NCBI GenBank assembly: GCA_000017645.1
Contig: CP000781.1
Location: forward strand, 3,583,501 to 3,647,500
Reading direction: 5' to 3'
DNA from: Xanthobacter autotrophicus Py2
Lineage (GTDB): Bacteria; Pseudomonadota; Alphaproteobacteria; Rhizobiales; Xanthobacteraceae
Length of the DNA: 64,000 bases
In this document: piece by piece, positions 1-11,792 of the stretch
Position numbering within the stretch: position 1 is the first letter of the stretch
Layout: the number at the start of each line of letters is the position of its first letter
Program-made: the position numbers and the translations under genes
Notes under the pieces: generated by a model
What the model was told of the DNA's origin: nothing
Seen by the model: the letters and a program-made list of their open reading frames with translations, nothing else
Database searches by the model: none

Positions 1-2
1 GG

Positions 3-1508
3 CTCACCCTGCGCATGATGTCGGACCTCGCGGCGGATGCTTTCGCCCGCGTCCAGCGCTTCTCGGCGGACTGGCATGCTAGCACGTTCGCCGGCTCCAC
101 CGTGCGCAAGATCTCGCGCGGCATGTGGTCCCTCGACGTGCTCCACGACACGTTGCTGGTGGCGCTGTTCCCCTCCGTGGTGGCGCTGGCCGGATCGGCG
201 ATCCTGCTCGGCCTCCACTGGCCGGTGATGGGCCTGGTGGTGGCAGTGGGCGCGGTGGCCTTCGTGACGCTGACGCTGGTGCTGTCGCTGAACTTCGTGG
301 CGCCCGCCGCCCGCCTTTCCAATGCGTGGGACACCCGAGTCGGTGGCGTGCTGGCGGACGCGGTGGGCTGCAACGCGGTGGTGAAGGGCTTCGGCGCCGA
401 GGCGCGGGAAGAGGCGCGGCTTGCCCGCGTGCTCGCCAAGTGGAACGGCCGCACCCGTCGGACCTGGATGGCGGGCACCTGGGCCGGCACGGCGCAGCTG
501 ATGGCGCTGGTGGCGCTGCAGGCCTCCATCATCGGCACGGCGCTGATGCTGTGGCGGCAGGGCGCGGCGAGCGCGGGCGACATCGCCTATGTGCTCACCA
601 CCTACCTCGTCGTGCATTCCTACCTGCGCGACATCGGCATGCATGTGCACAATCTCCAGCGCTCGCTCAACGAGCTGGAGGAGCTGGTGGAGATCCACCA
701 GCAGAGCGTGGCCATTGCCGATGCGAGGGATGCCGTGCCGATCAAGGTGGTGGACGGGCGCATCGCCTTCGAGCACGTCACCTTCCACTATCGCGGCCAC
801 GGAACGCCGCTGTTCGAGGACCTGAACGTCACCATCGACGGCGGCGAGCGGGTGGGCCTCGTGGGCCATTCCGGCTCGGGCAAGACCACGTTCGTGAAGC
901 TGATCCAGCGCATGCACGATGTAACCTCGGGCCGGGTGAGCGTGGACGGGCAGGATGTGCGCGCGGTGACGCAGGGCTCGCTCCGGCGGGCCATCGCGGT
1001 GGTGCAGCAGGAGCCGGTGCTGTTCCACCGCTCGCTGATGGAGAACATCGCCTATGGCCGTCCCGATGCCTCCTTTACCGAGATTCGGCGGGCGGCGGAG
1101 CTGGCCAATGCCTCCGGCTTCATCGAGCGCATGCCGCGCGGCTACGGCACGCTGGTGGGCGAACGGGGGGTGAAGCTCTCCGGCGGCGAGCGCCAGCGCA
1201 TCGCCATCGCCCGCGCCTTCCTTGCGGATGCGCGCATCCTGATCCTGGACGAGGCCACTTCCAGCCTCGATTCGGAATCGGAGGCGGCCATCCAGGAGGC
1301 CATGGAGCGGCTGATGGTGGGGCGCACGACGCTGGTCATCGCCCACCGGCTGTCCACGGTGCGCTCGCTCGATCGCCTGCTGGTGTTCGACCGGGGGCGC
1401 ATCGTGGAGGAGGGCGACCATGATGCGCTGGTGCAGCGCGAGGGCGGCCTCTATCGCCGCCTGTTCGAGCGGCAGGCCATGGAGCTGGCCCGAGGGCTCG
1501 CGGCGTGA
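3..1508 (+). CDS. ABC exporter, fused permease and ATP-binding subunit (5' partial)
   Basis: A type IV ABC exporter half-transporter that would pump a substrate across the inner membrane as a dimer. The reading frame is open to the first base of the window (LTLRMMSD...), so the true start and the first membrane helices are missing. Numbering from the first visible Met, residues about 1-230 are the remaining transmembrane domain. The nucleotide-binding domain follows, with Walker A GHSGSGKTT near 283, signature LSGGERQR near 388, Walker B ILILDEATSSLD near 405 and switch His in VIAHRLS near 441. Organisation resembles MsbA/Atm1/cyclic-glucan exporters, but the substrate cannot be read from sequence. 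It ends 7 bp before a strong terminator. Confidence 0.93.
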   Translation, partial: LTLRMMSDLAADAFARVQRFSADWHASTFAGSTVRKISRGMWSLDVLHDTLLVALFPSVVALAGSAILLGLHWPVMGLVVAVGAVAFVTLTLVLSLNFVAPAARLSNAWDTRVGGVLADAVGCNAVVKGFGAEAREEARLARVLAKWNGRTRRTWMAGTWAGTAQLMALVALQASIIGTALMLWRQGAASAGDIAYVLTTYLVVHSYLRDIGMHVHNLQRSLNELEELVEIHQQSVAIADARDAVPIKVVDGRIAFEHVTFHYRGHGTPLFEDLNVTIDGGERVGLVGHSGSGKTTFVKLIQRMHDVTSGRVSVDGQDVRAVTQGSLRRAIAVVQQEPVLFHRSLMENIAYGRPDASFTEIRRAAELANASGFIERMPRGYGTLVGERGVKLSGGERQRIAIARAFLADARILILDEATSSLDSESEAAIQEAMERLMVGRTTLVIAHRLSTVRSLDRLLVFDRGRIVEEGDHDALVQREGGLYRRLFERQAMELARGLAA

Positions 1509-1514
1509 AATGAG

Positions 1515-1543
1515 GGGGCGGCGCGCGGGTGCCGCCCCTTTTT
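1515..1543 (+). terminator. Rho-independent terminator of the ABC exporter gene
   Basis: Perfect 8-bp stem GGGGCGGC / GCCGCCCC with an 8-nt loop, followed directly by five T. It lies between the ABC exporter stop and the convergent permease stop, so it ends the plus-strand transcript. Confidence 0.9.
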
Positions 1544-1551
1544 GCGAGGTC

Positions 1552-3285
1552 CTACTGGTCCACCACGCACACCAGCTCGTGCCGGCCGTCCGCCAGCACC
1601 CGGCGGGTGAGGCGGTCCGACAGGCGGGTCATCAGCCGCAGGACGATGCCGTTCATCACCGCGTCCTCGTCCACCTCCGGGTCCAGGCTGGGAGCGGGGC
1701 CCGCCTCCAGGGGCCGGCCGGCCCAGGTGAAGGCCAGTTTCAGCTGGTGCTCGTCGAAGGTCGCCGCCACCTCCACCGCCCCCTCGACAAGGGCGGGGGC
1801 ACTGGTGCTGAATTCTTCCGCCAGCTGCACCAGGCGGGCGACGGCATCGGCGCGGGCGCCTTCCACGCCGCCGGTGTCCAGCAGGAAGGGACGCAGGGTT
1901 GAAAATCCGGTCCCGGGCTCCCAGTGCGTCCGGAGCGTGGTGCGCCGGCCGATGCGGAACAGGGCATTCAGCGCCAGCGCCGTGAACAGGCCGAGGATCA
2001 GCGAGGAGCTGACCACGGACTGCAATTCGGACGACAGATGCTGGGAATAGAAGGCCGGCAACTGGTCGAACGACAGGCCCAGCAGGAAGCCGAGGCCCAC
2101 CGTGATGGTCCGCCGCGCATCGAGCATCCTCTGGCCGAGGATCGACACGCCGGACAGCACGATGAAGGCGGAGGCGAACAGCAGCGCCGCCCCCAGCACC
2201 CCGCGCGGAATGGCCAGCACCAGCGCCGATGCGCCGGGCAGGAAGGCGAGGGCGATCCAGGCGAAGCCCACGCCCAGGGCCACCCGGCGCGCCAGCACCT
2301 GCGTCGCCACCGAAAGCCCGACGCTGGCGGAATAGGTGTTCAGCCCCATGGTGCCGAGCAGGCCGGCCATGAGCGTGCCGAGTCCGTCGGCGAGCACGCC
2401 GGCCTCGATGTTGGCATAGTCCGGCCGCTTCCAGTCACGGTCGTTGGCCCGCTGGCTCGCCACCATGTCGCCGAAGCCGCGCAGGGTGCAGGCCAGCGCC
2501 CCCGCCAGGAAGCCCGGCAGCAGGCCGAGGCTGAAGCTCGGCGTCACCAGCGGCCAGTTCAGCGACCAGCCGAGCGAGCTGGCGAACGAGGGCATAAGGG
2601 CGGTCACCGGCACCGCATCGGCCGCAGACATGCCGGAGGGGTCGGCGAGCCTCCACGCCACATGGAAGGCGGTTCCCACCGCAAGGCCCACCAGCACCGC
2701 CATGGTCTTGAGCCGGGCGGTGCCCCACACCGCAAGGCCGATCATGACCGCCAGCGCCAGCACGGCGGCGCCGGTGCCGTCGCCCGACAGGGGCCGCTCC
2801 TGCCCCAGTCCCACCACCAGCTTGAACGCCACCACCCCCAGTATGATGCCGATCAAAAGCACCACCAGCCCGACGATCTCGATGGGCAGGTACGGCCGCA
2901 GCCGGCTGATGAAGCGGCTGAGGGTGATCTGGGTCAGCCCCGCCGCGATGGTGAGGCCGGCCACCGCCGGAAGCCCGCCGGTCTTGGCGGTGAGCAGTGC
3001 GGCGGGCAAATAGGCGGCGGTGAACACCGCCGGCAGCAGGAAGCCGCTGCCGACCCGCGGCAGCCCCGGCAGCCGGCCGCCCCAGGACTGGAACAGGGTG
3101 GACAGGCCCATGGCGAGCATGGCCAGCGCAAGGTAATTGGCCTGTGTCGCCGCATCCGCGCCGGCGGCTTGCGCCACCAGCACCGGGAACACCAGCGTCA
3201 CCGCCATCAGCCCCATGTGCTGGGCGATGGAGGCGGCGAGCACTGCCAGCGGCGGGTGCGATTGCAGGTCGTAGCGCAGACTCAT
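1552..3285 (-). CDS. NCS2-family (uracil/xanthine) permease with a C-terminal soluble domain
   Basis: A nucleobase/cation symporter-2 (SLC23-type) inner-membrane permease, probably for a purine or pyrimidine base. Residues about 10-440 are strongly hydrophobic with the expected multi-helix pattern. They include QHMGLMAVTLVFP at the N-terminus and GLNTYSASVGLSVATQVLARR, which matches the helix 10 region of the family. Family members usually end near 430-460 residues; this one has 577. The extra 130 or so soluble residues (GVEGARADAVARLVQLAEEF ... GIVLRLMTRLSDRLTRRV ... ELVCVVDQ) look like a degenerate GHKL/RsbW-type ATPase fold, but no clear ATP-binding motif is retained. It is monocistronic and convergent with the ABC exporter. 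Substrate is not assigned. Confidence 0.85.
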   Translation of the reverse strand: MSLRYDLQSHPPLAVLAASIAQHMGLMAVTLVFPVLVAQAAGADAATQANYLALAMLAMGLSTLFQSWGGRLPGLPRVGSGFLLPAVFTAAYLPAALLTAKTGGLPAVAGLTIAAGLTQITLSRFISRLRPYLPIEIVGLVVLLIGIILGVVAFKLVVGLGQERPLSGDGTGAAVLALAVMIGLAVWGTARLKTMAVLVGLAVGTAFHVAWRLADPSGMSAADAVPVTALMPSFASSLGWSLNWPLVTPSFSLGLLPGFLAGALACTLRGFGDMVASQRANDRDWKRPDYANIEAGVLADGLGTLMAGLLGTMGLNTYSASVGLSVATQVLARRVALGVGFAWIALAFLPGASALVLAIPRGVLGAALLFASAFIVLSGVSILGQRMLDARRTITVGLGFLLGLSFDQLPAFYSQHLSSELQSVVSSSLILGLFTALALNALFRIGRRTTLRTHWEPGTGFSTLRPFLLDTGGVEGARADAVARLVQLAEEFSTSAPALVEGAVEVAATFDEHQLKLAFTWAGRPLEAGPAPSLDPEVDEDAVMNGIVLRLMTRLSDRLTRRVLADGRHELVCVVDQ

Positions 3286-3390
3286 GCCGCCCCCCGCCTG
3301 TGGGCGGGAGGAGCCGCGCGCCGCGCGACGGTGACAAAGCTGGTGGGAGGGATCATGGATCGGCCCGGCCCCGGGTAAGCCGGACGAGCC

Positions 3391-3430
3391 TAGAGCAGGA
3401 TTTTGTCGAACGAAATCGCGAATTCGTGTC
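3391..3430. repeat. Dispersed Rhizobiales-type intergenic repeat fragment
   Basis: An AT-richer block in the 193-bp gap between the permease start and the kdpE stop: AGAGCAGGATTTTGTCGAAC and onward, with a short dyad GATTT (3399-3403) / AAATC (3413-3417). Blocks beginning TAGAGCAG...TTTTCG are familiar dispersed intergenic elements in Hyphomicrobiales. The assignment is from recall; copy number was not counted. Confidence 0.45.
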
Positions 3431-3478
3431 GAGACGGCTGCCGTTCCGGGTGCAGTTCACCCGATCGACAGCCGTAGC

Positions 3479-4165
3479 TCAGTCCGGCTCGGCGAGGCGG
3501 TAGCCGACGCCGGTCTCGGTGCGGATGTAGCGCGGTTGCTCAGGGTTGTCCTCCAGCTTCTGCCGCAGCTGGCGCACATAGACCCGCAGATATTGCACGT
3601 CATAAGCGCTGCCCCACACCTTTTGCAGGATGAAGGCGTGGGTGAGCACCCGGCCGGCATGCTGCACCATGAGGCGCAGGATGTCGTATTCCTTGGGCGA
3701 GAGCTTCACCTCCCGCTCCTTCAGCCGGACGATGCGGCGCACCAGGTCCACCGACAGGTCGCCCACCTTGAACAGGGGCTTTTCCCCCTGCTGCTGCAAC
3801 CGGTGGCGCAGCGCGACGCGCAGGCGGGCGATCAGCTCATTCATGCCGAACGGCTTGGTGACATAATCGTCCGCCCCTCCCTCCAGCGCCTCGACGATGC
3901 CGGCCTCGTCGGTGCGGCTGGAGAGGATCACCACGGGGGCATCCAGCCCTTCGGCACGCCAGCGGGCGAGCAGGTCGCGGCCCGGCATGTCGGGCAGTCC
4001 GAGGTCGAGGATGATGAGGTCGGGCCGGGCCTCGGTGACGCGGGCAATGGCCTCGGCGGCGGTGGCGGCGCTGGTCACGTCATAGCCCTGGGTGGACAGT
4101 CCGGCATTGAGCAGCTTGCGGATGGCCGGCTCGTCATCCACCACGAGGAGCTTCACGCCGTTCAT
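3479..4165 (-). CDS. kdpE: KdpE, response regulator of the K+ transport operon
   Basis: An OmpR/PhoB-type response regulator of 228 residues that activates kdp transcription when phosphorylated by KdpD. The receiver domain (1-120) has the acidic pair D10-D11, phosphorylation site D54 in LIILDLGLPDMP and the conserved Lys in DDYVTKPF. The C-terminal winged helix (about 130-225) contains LSPKEYDILRLM and VYVRQLRQKLE, typical of KdpE. It lies 24 bp downstream of kdpD and is the last gene of the operon. Confidence 0.97.
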   Translation of the reverse strand: MNGVKLLVVDDEPAIRKLLNAGLSTQGYDVTSAATAAEAIARVTEARPDLIILDLGLPDMPGRDLLARWRAEGLDAPVVILSSRTDEAGIVEALEGGADDYVTKPFGMNELIARLRVALRHRLQQQGEKPLFKVGDLSVDLVRRIVRLKEREVKLSPKEYDILRLMVQHAGRVLTHAFILQKVWGSAYDVQYLRVYVRQLRQKLEDNPEQPRYIRTETGVGYRLAEPD

Positions 4166-4189
4166 GACGCGTCTTTCATGGTGCGTCCC

Positions 4190-6892
4190 TCATGGCAACG
4201 CCTTCAGCGCGCGGGCCTGGGGCGGCACCGGCATGCGGATGGTGAAGGCGGCGCCGCGCCGGTCGGGCCGCCCGTCGGCGGTGAGGGTGCCGCCCATGGC
4301 CTCCAGGAAGCCGCGGCTGATGCCGAGCCCCAAGCCCGTTCCGGCCCGTACCTGGTCGCCCTTGCGGACGCGATAGAATTTGTCGAACACCCGCTCGCGA
4401 TCCTCCTCGGCGATGCCCGGCCCCTCGTCCAGCACGCGGAGCGTGACGAAGGCGCCGTCGGACCAGCCCTCGATGCGCACCAGCGCGCCCTCCGGCGCAT
4501 ATTTTGCGGCATTGTCGAGGAGGTTGAACAGGGCCTGCTCGAACAGCACGGGATCGATGCTCAGCATCGGCAGGTCCGGGGCAAGGTCGATCTCCAGGCG
4601 ATGATGCCGCAGGATGGACCGGGCGCGGTCGAGCGCGCTGCCCACCACCTCGCTCACGTCGCAGAGGCCGGCATTGGGCACGATGGCGCCGGATTCCAGC
4701 CGGGTCATGTCGAGCAGGTTGGCGATGAAGCGGTTGAGCCGCTCGGCCTCCTCCTCGACGGTGGAGAGCAGGTCCGAGCGCGCCTCCTCGGTGAGCGCGG
4801 AGAAGAAGCTGCGCAGGGTGCCGGCGGCGCCCATGATGGAGGCGAGCGGCGTCTTCAGGTCATGGGAGATGGAGGTGAGCAGCGCCGTGCGCAGCCGGTC
4901 GGTGGCGGCGTCCAGCTTCGCCTTCTCCACGTCGGCGACGAGGTTCACGCGCTCCACCGCCAGCGCCGCCTGGTCGGCCAGCGCATCCATCAGCCGCCGC
5001 TGCTCGGGGGTGAGGAGCGGTCCCTCCTTGTCGCGGTCGATGCCGATGACCCCCACCGCGCCGCGCCCGGTCTGCATGGGCATGAACAGGCGCTTGGCCC
5101 CCGGCAGGGTATCGGCGCCGCGCCCGGCCCAGCGGTTGTTCTCGAAGGCCCAGCGGGCGGCGGCAAGGTCGGCGGCGTCGATGGCGTCTTCCGGCGGGTA
5201 GGCGGCCTTCACCGCCAGGGTGTCGCCATCGGGCAGCACGATCACCACTCGGACGTTGAGCATGGAGGCGATCTGGAAGGCGGTGGCCCAGAGCAGATCG
5301 TCGAGGGTGCCGGCGCCGGCGAGCTTTTTTGAGAACAGGTAGAGGTCTTCCGCCGTCTTGGCCCGCGCCCGCGCCGCCAGCGCCTGGGCGCGCACCCGCG
5401 CCGTGAGGTTCGAGGCGATGATGGCCACCACCAGGAAGAAGAACAGCGCGACCACGTTCTCCGGATCGGTAATGGTGAAAGTGTAGAGCGGCGGGATGAA
5501 GAAGAAATTGAACGCCAGCATGGCGGCGCCGGAGGCGACCAAGGCCGGCGCCAGCCCGAAGCGCACCGCGCTGACCAGCACCGCGGTGAGGAACACCAGC
5601 GCGATGTTCTGGAGCGCCAGGACCTTCTGGAGGCCGAAGCCGACAAGGGTCGCCAGCGCGACGATGACAAGGCTGGCGAGATAGGGCCACGTCTCCCGCC
5701 GGGCGGTGGGCACGGCGGCCCCTGAGCGGCCGGGCGCGGGCGTCTCCTTGTCCCCGGCGATGACGTGGACCGAGATGTTGCCGGAGCGGCGCACGAGGTC
5801 GTGCACCACCGAGCCGTGGAGGATCTCGAACCAGCGGGAACGGTCCGACTTGCCGATGACGATATGGGTCACGTTGGCGGAGCGGGCATAGCTGAGCACA
5901 TCATCGGCGATGCGGGTGCCGCCGGGGATGGTCACCGCCTCCCCGCCCATGCGCTCCGCCAGCCGCAGGAAATCGGCGATGCGGTCGCGCTCGGCGGTGT
6001 CGAGGCGCAGCGCGCGCTCGGTCTCCACGTAGAGCGCGACCCACGGCGCACGCAGCCGGTCGGCGAGGCGCTTGGTGTAGCGCACCAGCGCGGCGCTGCG
6101 CGGGTCCTCGCTGAGGCAGACCAGCACCCGCTCCCCCGCCGCCCACGGGCCGGATATGGCATGCGCCCGCATGTGGGAGAGCAATTGCTCGTCCACCCGC
6201 TCGGCGGTGCGGCGCAGGGCGAGTTCCCGCAGGGCGGTGAGGTTGCCGGGGGAGAAATAGTTCTCCACCGCTCGCCGCGCCGTCTCGGGCACGTAGACCT
6301 TGCCCTCCTTCAGGCGCTGGAGGAGGTCGCCGGGGGTGATGTCGATGACCTCGATGTCGTCGGCGCGGTCGATGATGGCGTCGGGCACCGTCTCTCGCAC
6401 CCGCACGCGGGTGATCTGCGCCACCACGTCGTTGAGGCTCTCCACATGCTGGATGTTCAGCGTGGTGTAGACATCGATGCCCGCCGCCAGCAGCTCCTCT
6501 ACATCCATGTAGCGCTTGGCGTGGCGGCTTTCGGGGGCGTTGGTGTGGGCCAGCTCGTCCACCAGCACCAGGGCCGGGCGGCGGGCGAGGATGGCGTCGA
6601 GGTCCATCTCCTCGATCATCCGCCCCTTGTAGGGGATGCTCCGGCGCGGGATCACCTCGAGGCCGGCCACCAGCGCTTCGGTCTCGCGCCGGCCGTGGGT
6701 CTCCACCACGCCGATCACCACGTCCGCGCCATCGTTGCGGCGGGCATGGCCGGAGGCGAGCATCTCGTAGGTCTTACCGACGCCCGGCGCAGCCCCGAGG
6801 AAGATCTTCAGGCGGCCGCGCGTCTCCTGCTCGGCGGCCGCGAGCAGGGCATCGGGCGAAGGCCGCACGGGAGCGGCACGGTCGTCGGGCAT
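4190..6892 (-). CDS. kdpD: KdpD, osmosensitive K+ channel sensor histidine kinase
   Basis: The 900-residue membrane sensor kinase of the Kdp system. Order of domains: KdpD N-terminal domain (about 25-235) with Walker A GAAPGVGKT at 33-41; universal-stress-protein-like domain (about 250-375); four close transmembrane segments (about 400-500); GAF-like region (about 520-650); kinase core with the phospho-accepting His677 in SISHDLKTPLASI, then N box NLLDNAAKYAP and G boxes DEGPGIAEEDRERVF and GTGLGLGIS. Length and order match the full-length enterobacterial type, not the truncated forms. It senses low K+ or turgor and phosphorylates KdpE. It is separated from kdpC by 84 bp. Confidence 0.97.
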   Translation of the reverse strand: MPDDRAAPVRPSPDALLAAAEQETRGRLKIFLGAAPGVGKTYEMLASGHARRNDGADVVIGVVETHGRRETEALVAGLEVIPRRSIPYKGRMIEEMDLDAILARRPALVLVDELAHTNAPESRHAKRYMDVEELLAAGIDVYTTLNIQHVESLNDVVAQITRVRVRETVPDAIIDRADDIEVIDITPGDLLQRLKEGKVYVPETARRAVENYFSPGNLTALRELALRRTAERVDEQLLSHMRAHAISGPWAAGERVLVCLSEDPRSAALVRYTKRLADRLRAPWVALYVETERALRLDTAERDRIADFLRLAERMGGEAVTIPGGTRIADDVLSYARSANVTHIVIGKSDRSRWFEILHGSVVHDLVRRSGNISVHVIAGDKETPAPGRSGAAVPTARRETWPYLASLVIVALATLVGFGLQKVLALQNIALVFLTAVLVSAVRFGLAPALVASGAAMLAFNFFFIPPLYTFTITDPENVVALFFFLVVAIIASNLTARVRAQALAARARAKTAEDLYLFSKKLAGAGTLDDLLWATAFQIASMLNVRVVIVLPDGDTLAVKAAYPPEDAIDAADLAAARWAFENNRWAGRGADTLPGAKRLFMPMQTGRGAVGVIGIDRDKEGPLLTPEQRRLMDALADQAALAVERVNLVADVEKAKLDAATDRLRTALLTSISHDLKTPLASIMGAAGTLRSFFSALTEEARSDLLSTVEEEAERLNRFIANLLDMTRLESGAIVPNAGLCDVSEVVGSALDRARSILRHHRLEIDLAPDLPMLSIDPVLFEQALFNLLDNAAKYAPEGALVRIEGWSDGAFVTLRVLDEGPGIAEEDRERVFDKFYRVRKGDQVRAGTGLGLGISRGFLEAMGGTLTADGRPDRRGAAFTIRMPVPPQARALKALP

Positions 6893-6976
6893 GGCCTCCT
6901 CCGGGATCCGGGCGTGTGACAGCCCGATCCATTGCCTTCAGGCTCAAGCGCCGCGTGGGCTTGGCCTATCGGTCTG

Positions 6977-7582
6977 TCACTGCGGGCGCGCCTTGTCGAG
7001 GGCGAGGTTGAGGGCGAGCACGTTCACGCGCGGCTCGCCGAGGAGGCCGAGGGTGCGGTCCTCCACATTCTCCTCCACCAGCCGGCGCACCACGCCTTCG
7101 TTGAGGCCGCGCGCCCTGGCCACCCGCGGCACCTGGAACAGGGCCGCCTCCGGCGAGATGTGGGGGTCGAGCCCGCTGCCGGAGGCGGTGACGAGGTCCA
7201 CCGGCACCGGGTCGCGCGGGTTCTCGGCCCTGAGGGCGTCAAGGTCGGCCTTCACCCGGTCGGCCAGCGCCGGGTTGGTGGGGCCGAGGTTCGAGCCCAT
7301 GGAGTTCGCCGCATTGTAGGGCGCGGGAATGGTCTTGGTGGCGTCGGCCGGGTCGGCGTCGGTGGTGGCCGAGGGCCGGCCATGGAAATAGCGCGCGGAC
7401 GTGAAGTTCTGGCCGATCAGCGCCGAGCCGATCACGGTCCCCTCGCGGGTGACGAGGCTGCCGTTGGCCTGCCTCGGGAAGAGCACCTGTGCCGCCCCGG
7501 TCATGGCGAGCGGGTAGGCAAGGCCGGTGAGCGCCGTCAGGGCGATGAGCACGACGAACGCGGGGCGAAGTTCTTTCAGCAT
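6977..7582 (-). CDS. kdpC: KdpC, K+-transporting ATPase C chain
   Basis: The small stabilising subunit of the KdpFABC pump. The start at 7582 ([20 protein letters not shown]) is preferred over the longer frame because GAGG lies 8 bases upstream of it and the extra 13 residues look non-coding. One N-terminal transmembrane helix is followed by a periplasmic domain with [20 protein letters not shown] and the C-terminal block [20 protein letters not shown], both diagnostic for KdpC. 201 residues, close to the usual 190-200. It begins 10 bp after the kdpB stop. Confidence 0.97.
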   Translation of the reverse strand: MLKELRPAFVVLIALTALTGLAYPLAMTGAAQVLFPRQANGSLVTREGTVIGSALIGQNFTSARYFHGRPSATTDADPADATKTIPAPYNAANSMGSNLGPTNPALADRVKADLDALRAENPRDPVPVDLVTASGSGLDPHISPEAALFQVPRVARARGLNEGVVRRLVEENVEDRTLGLLGEPRVNVLALNLALDKARPQ

Positions 7583-7592
7583 GGGTGTTTCC

Positions 7593-9686
<2,094 letters not shown>

Positions 9687-9711
9687 GGAGGCACTCCCGG
9701 GGGAAGAGGTA

Positions 9712-9882
9712 TCAGTGGGCTGAGAGGTTCAGCGCCAGCGCGATGACGGCCTGGATGGCGGCCGCGAGCACCAGGGCGGCGACGGACACGATCAGGATGA
9801 GTTCGGACGCCGAGAGCGGCATGCGGCGCGCCCTGGGCTCCCGCCCGGCGCGCGGCCGGGCGGGCGGGGGATGGGGGTCCAT
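9712..9882 (-). CDS. Small single-span membrane protein between kdpA and kdpB
   Basis: A 56-residue ORF not among the canonical Kdp subunits. The start at 9882 follows the kdpA stop with one base between (TGA-C-ATG) and has GGGAGG about 5 bases upstream, inside the end of kdpA, which argues for real translational coupling. The N-terminal 25 residues are basic and proline/arginine-rich ([16 protein letters not shown]). Residues about 27-55 form one hydrophobic helix ([20 protein letters not shown]). A shorter start at Met21 (MPLSASEL) is possible. I do not recognise a family. Its position suggests a role linked to KdpFABC assembly or activity, which is inference only. Confidence 0.6.
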   Translation of the reverse strand: MDPHPPPARPRAGREPRARRMPLSASELILIVSVAALVLAAAIQAVIALALNLSAH

Positions 9883-9883
9883 G

Positions 9884-11599
9884 TCAGCCTCCCGCACCGA
9901 AGCTCTGCCCGGCCGCCGCCGCCAGATGCTCGACGATGGGTCCCAGCGACAAGGCCGGGAAGAAGGTGAGCCCGCCCACGATCAGGATGACGCCCACCAG
10001 CAGGCCCACGAACAGGCCGCCGGTGGTGGGGAAGGTTCCCGCCGAGGCCGGCACGGTCTTCTTCGCCGCCAGCGCCCCCGCCAGCGCCATGGCCGGCACG
10101 ATCATGAGGAAGCGGCCGACGAACATGGAGGAGGCCAGCGTCAGGTTGTAGAAGAAGGTATTCCCCGTGAGCCCGCCGAAGGCCGAGCCGTTGTTGGCGG
10201 TGGCCGAGGTGAAGGCGTAGAGGATCTCCGAGAACCCGTGCGGTCCCGGATTGTTTATGGAGGCAACAGCCGAGGGCAATACGGTCGCCACCGCCGTCCA
10301 GCCGAGCATCATCAGGGGCAGGATGAGGATGGCGAGCATGGCCATCTTCACTTCCTTGGCCTCGATCTTCTTGCCCACATATTCCGGCGTGCGGCCCACC
10401 ATGAGGCCGGCCACGAACATGGTGATCACCACGAACAGCAGCATGCCGTAGAGGCCCGCGCCCACGCCGCCGACGATGATCTCGCCCAGCTCCATGTTGA
10501 TGAGCGGGATCATGCCGCCGAGCGCCGTGAAGCTGTCGTGCATGGCATTCACCGCGCCGCAGGAGGCCGCCGTGGTGATGACCGCGAACAAGGCGGAGGC
10601 GACGATGCCGAAGCGCAGCTCCTTGCCCTCCATGTTGCCGCCGGAAAGACCCAGCGCGTTGAGCGCCGGTGTGCCGGAAGCCTCGGCCCAGTAGGTCACG
10701 CCGACGCCAGCCACGAACAGCACGCCCATGGCGGCGAGGATGGCCCAGCCCTGCTTCTCGTTGCCCACCATGCGGCCGAACACGTTGGTGAGCGCCGCGC
10801 CCAGCGCGAAGATGGAGACCATCTGCAGGAAGTTGGAGAGCGCGGTGGGGTTCTCGAACGGGTGGGCGGCATTGGCATTGAAAAAGCCGCCGCCGTTGGT
10901 GCCCAGCATCTTGATGGCCACCTGCGAGGCCACCGGGCCCAGCGCGATGGTCTGCTTGCCGCCGTCGAGGGTCGCTGCGTCCACATAGGGGCCCAGCGTC
11001 TGCGGGATGCCCTGCCACACCAGGGCAAGGGTGAAGACCACGCAGATGGGCAAAAGCACGTAGAGAGTGCAGCGGGTGATATCCACCCAGAAATTGCCCA
11101 CCGTCTGCGCCGAGGCGCGGGAGAAGCCGCGGATCAGCGCCATGCCCAGCACGATGCCGGTGGCGGCGGACAGGAAGTTCTGGTGGGTGAGCCCCAGCAT
11201 CTGCACGAGGTAGCCCATCGTGCTTTCACCACCGTAATTCTGCCAGTTGGTGTTGGTGATGAAGCTGATGGCCGTGTTGAAGGCAAGGTCCGGTGCCACC
11301 GCCGCCATGCCCTGCGGATTGAAGGGCAGCAGATCCTGCACCCGCATCAGCGCATAGAGCAGCAGGAAGCCGCCCACGTGGAACAGCAGCATGGCGATGG
11401 TGTAGGTGAGCCAGTGCTGCTCCCGGCCCGCATCCACTCCGCCGAGGCGGTAGACGAGCTTTTCCACCGGCGCGAGGACGGGGGAGAGCAACGTGCGTTC
11501 GCCCGCGAACACGCGGGTCATGTAGCCGCCGAGCGGCCGCGTCAGCACCAGCACGACGAGGCAGAACAGGGCGATCTGGATCAGTCCATTGGGTGTCAT
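9884..11599 (-). CDS. kdpA: KdpA, K+-binding and translocating subunit
   Basis: The 571-residue channel-like subunit of the Kdp pump, with about ten transmembrane helices. The K+ selectivity-filter regions are visible, including [29 protein letters not shown] and the later [16 protein letters not shown]. The N-terminus [19 protein letters not shown] and the [17 protein letters not shown] block match the family. It begins 11 bp after the kdpF stop and is followed immediately by the small ORF that precedes kdpB. Confidence 0.98.
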   Translation of the reverse strand: MTPNGLIQIALFCLVVLVLTRPLGGYMTRVFAGERTLLSPVLAPVEKLVYRLGGVDAGREQHWLTYTIAMLLFHVGGFLLLYALMRVQDLLPFNPQGMAAVAPDLAFNTAISFITNTNWQNYGGESTMGYLVQMLGLTHQNFLSAATGIVLGMALIRGFSRASAQTVGNFWVDITRCTLYVLLPICVVFTLALVWQGIPQTLGPYVDAATLDGGKQTIALGPVASQVAIKMLGTNGGGFFNANAAHPFENPTALSNFLQMVSIFALGAALTNVFGRMVGNEKQGWAILAAMGVLFVAGVGVTYWAEASGTPALNALGLSGGNMEGKELRFGIVASALFAVITTAASCGAVNAMHDSFTALGGMIPLINMELGEIIVGGVGAGLYGMLLFVVITMFVAGLMVGRTPEYVGKKIEAKEVKMAMLAILILPLMMLGWTAVATVLPSAVASINNPGPHGFSEILYAFTSATANNGSAFGGLTGNTFFYNLTLASSMFVGRFLMIVPAMALAGALAAKKTVPASAGTFPTTGGLFVGLLVGVILIVGGLTFFPALSLGPIVEHLAAAAGQSFGAGG

Positions 11600-11610
11600 G
11601 GGAGGATGCC

Positions 11611-11700
11611 TCAGAACCGCTCGGGATTGAGGAGCGCGAAGGTGAGGTAGAAGAGGAGCCCTGCGGTCACGAGACCGCCGAGCGCATAATCAAAGACCAT
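11611..11700 (-). CDS. kdpF: KdpF, 29-residue K+-transporting ATPase subunit
   Basis: A 29-residue hydrophobic peptide found by translating the minus strand just upstream of kdpA. It begins [19 protein letters not shown] and ends FALLNPERF. The G-x(5)-LL-x-YL...ALL-x-PE-x-F pattern is the KdpF signature. KdpF is a single-helix peptide that stabilises the KdpFABC complex. The stop codon lies 11 bp before the kdpA start. Confidence 0.93.
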   Translation of the reverse strand: MVFDYALGGLVTAGLLFYLTFALLNPERF

Positions 11701-11792
11701 GGAAGTTCTCCTCGGTGCGCCGGGTGGGCGCACAAGACTTGATCCGGCGGCAGGGCATGGGCGCCCTTACTTCGGCGCGAAAGATCTTTCGT

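Noticed and set aside
3536..5332. Plus-strand 598-codon frame opposite kdpE/kdpD
   Set aside because: Shadow of the KdpD/KdpE coding sequence; low-complexity His/Gln/Gly composition.
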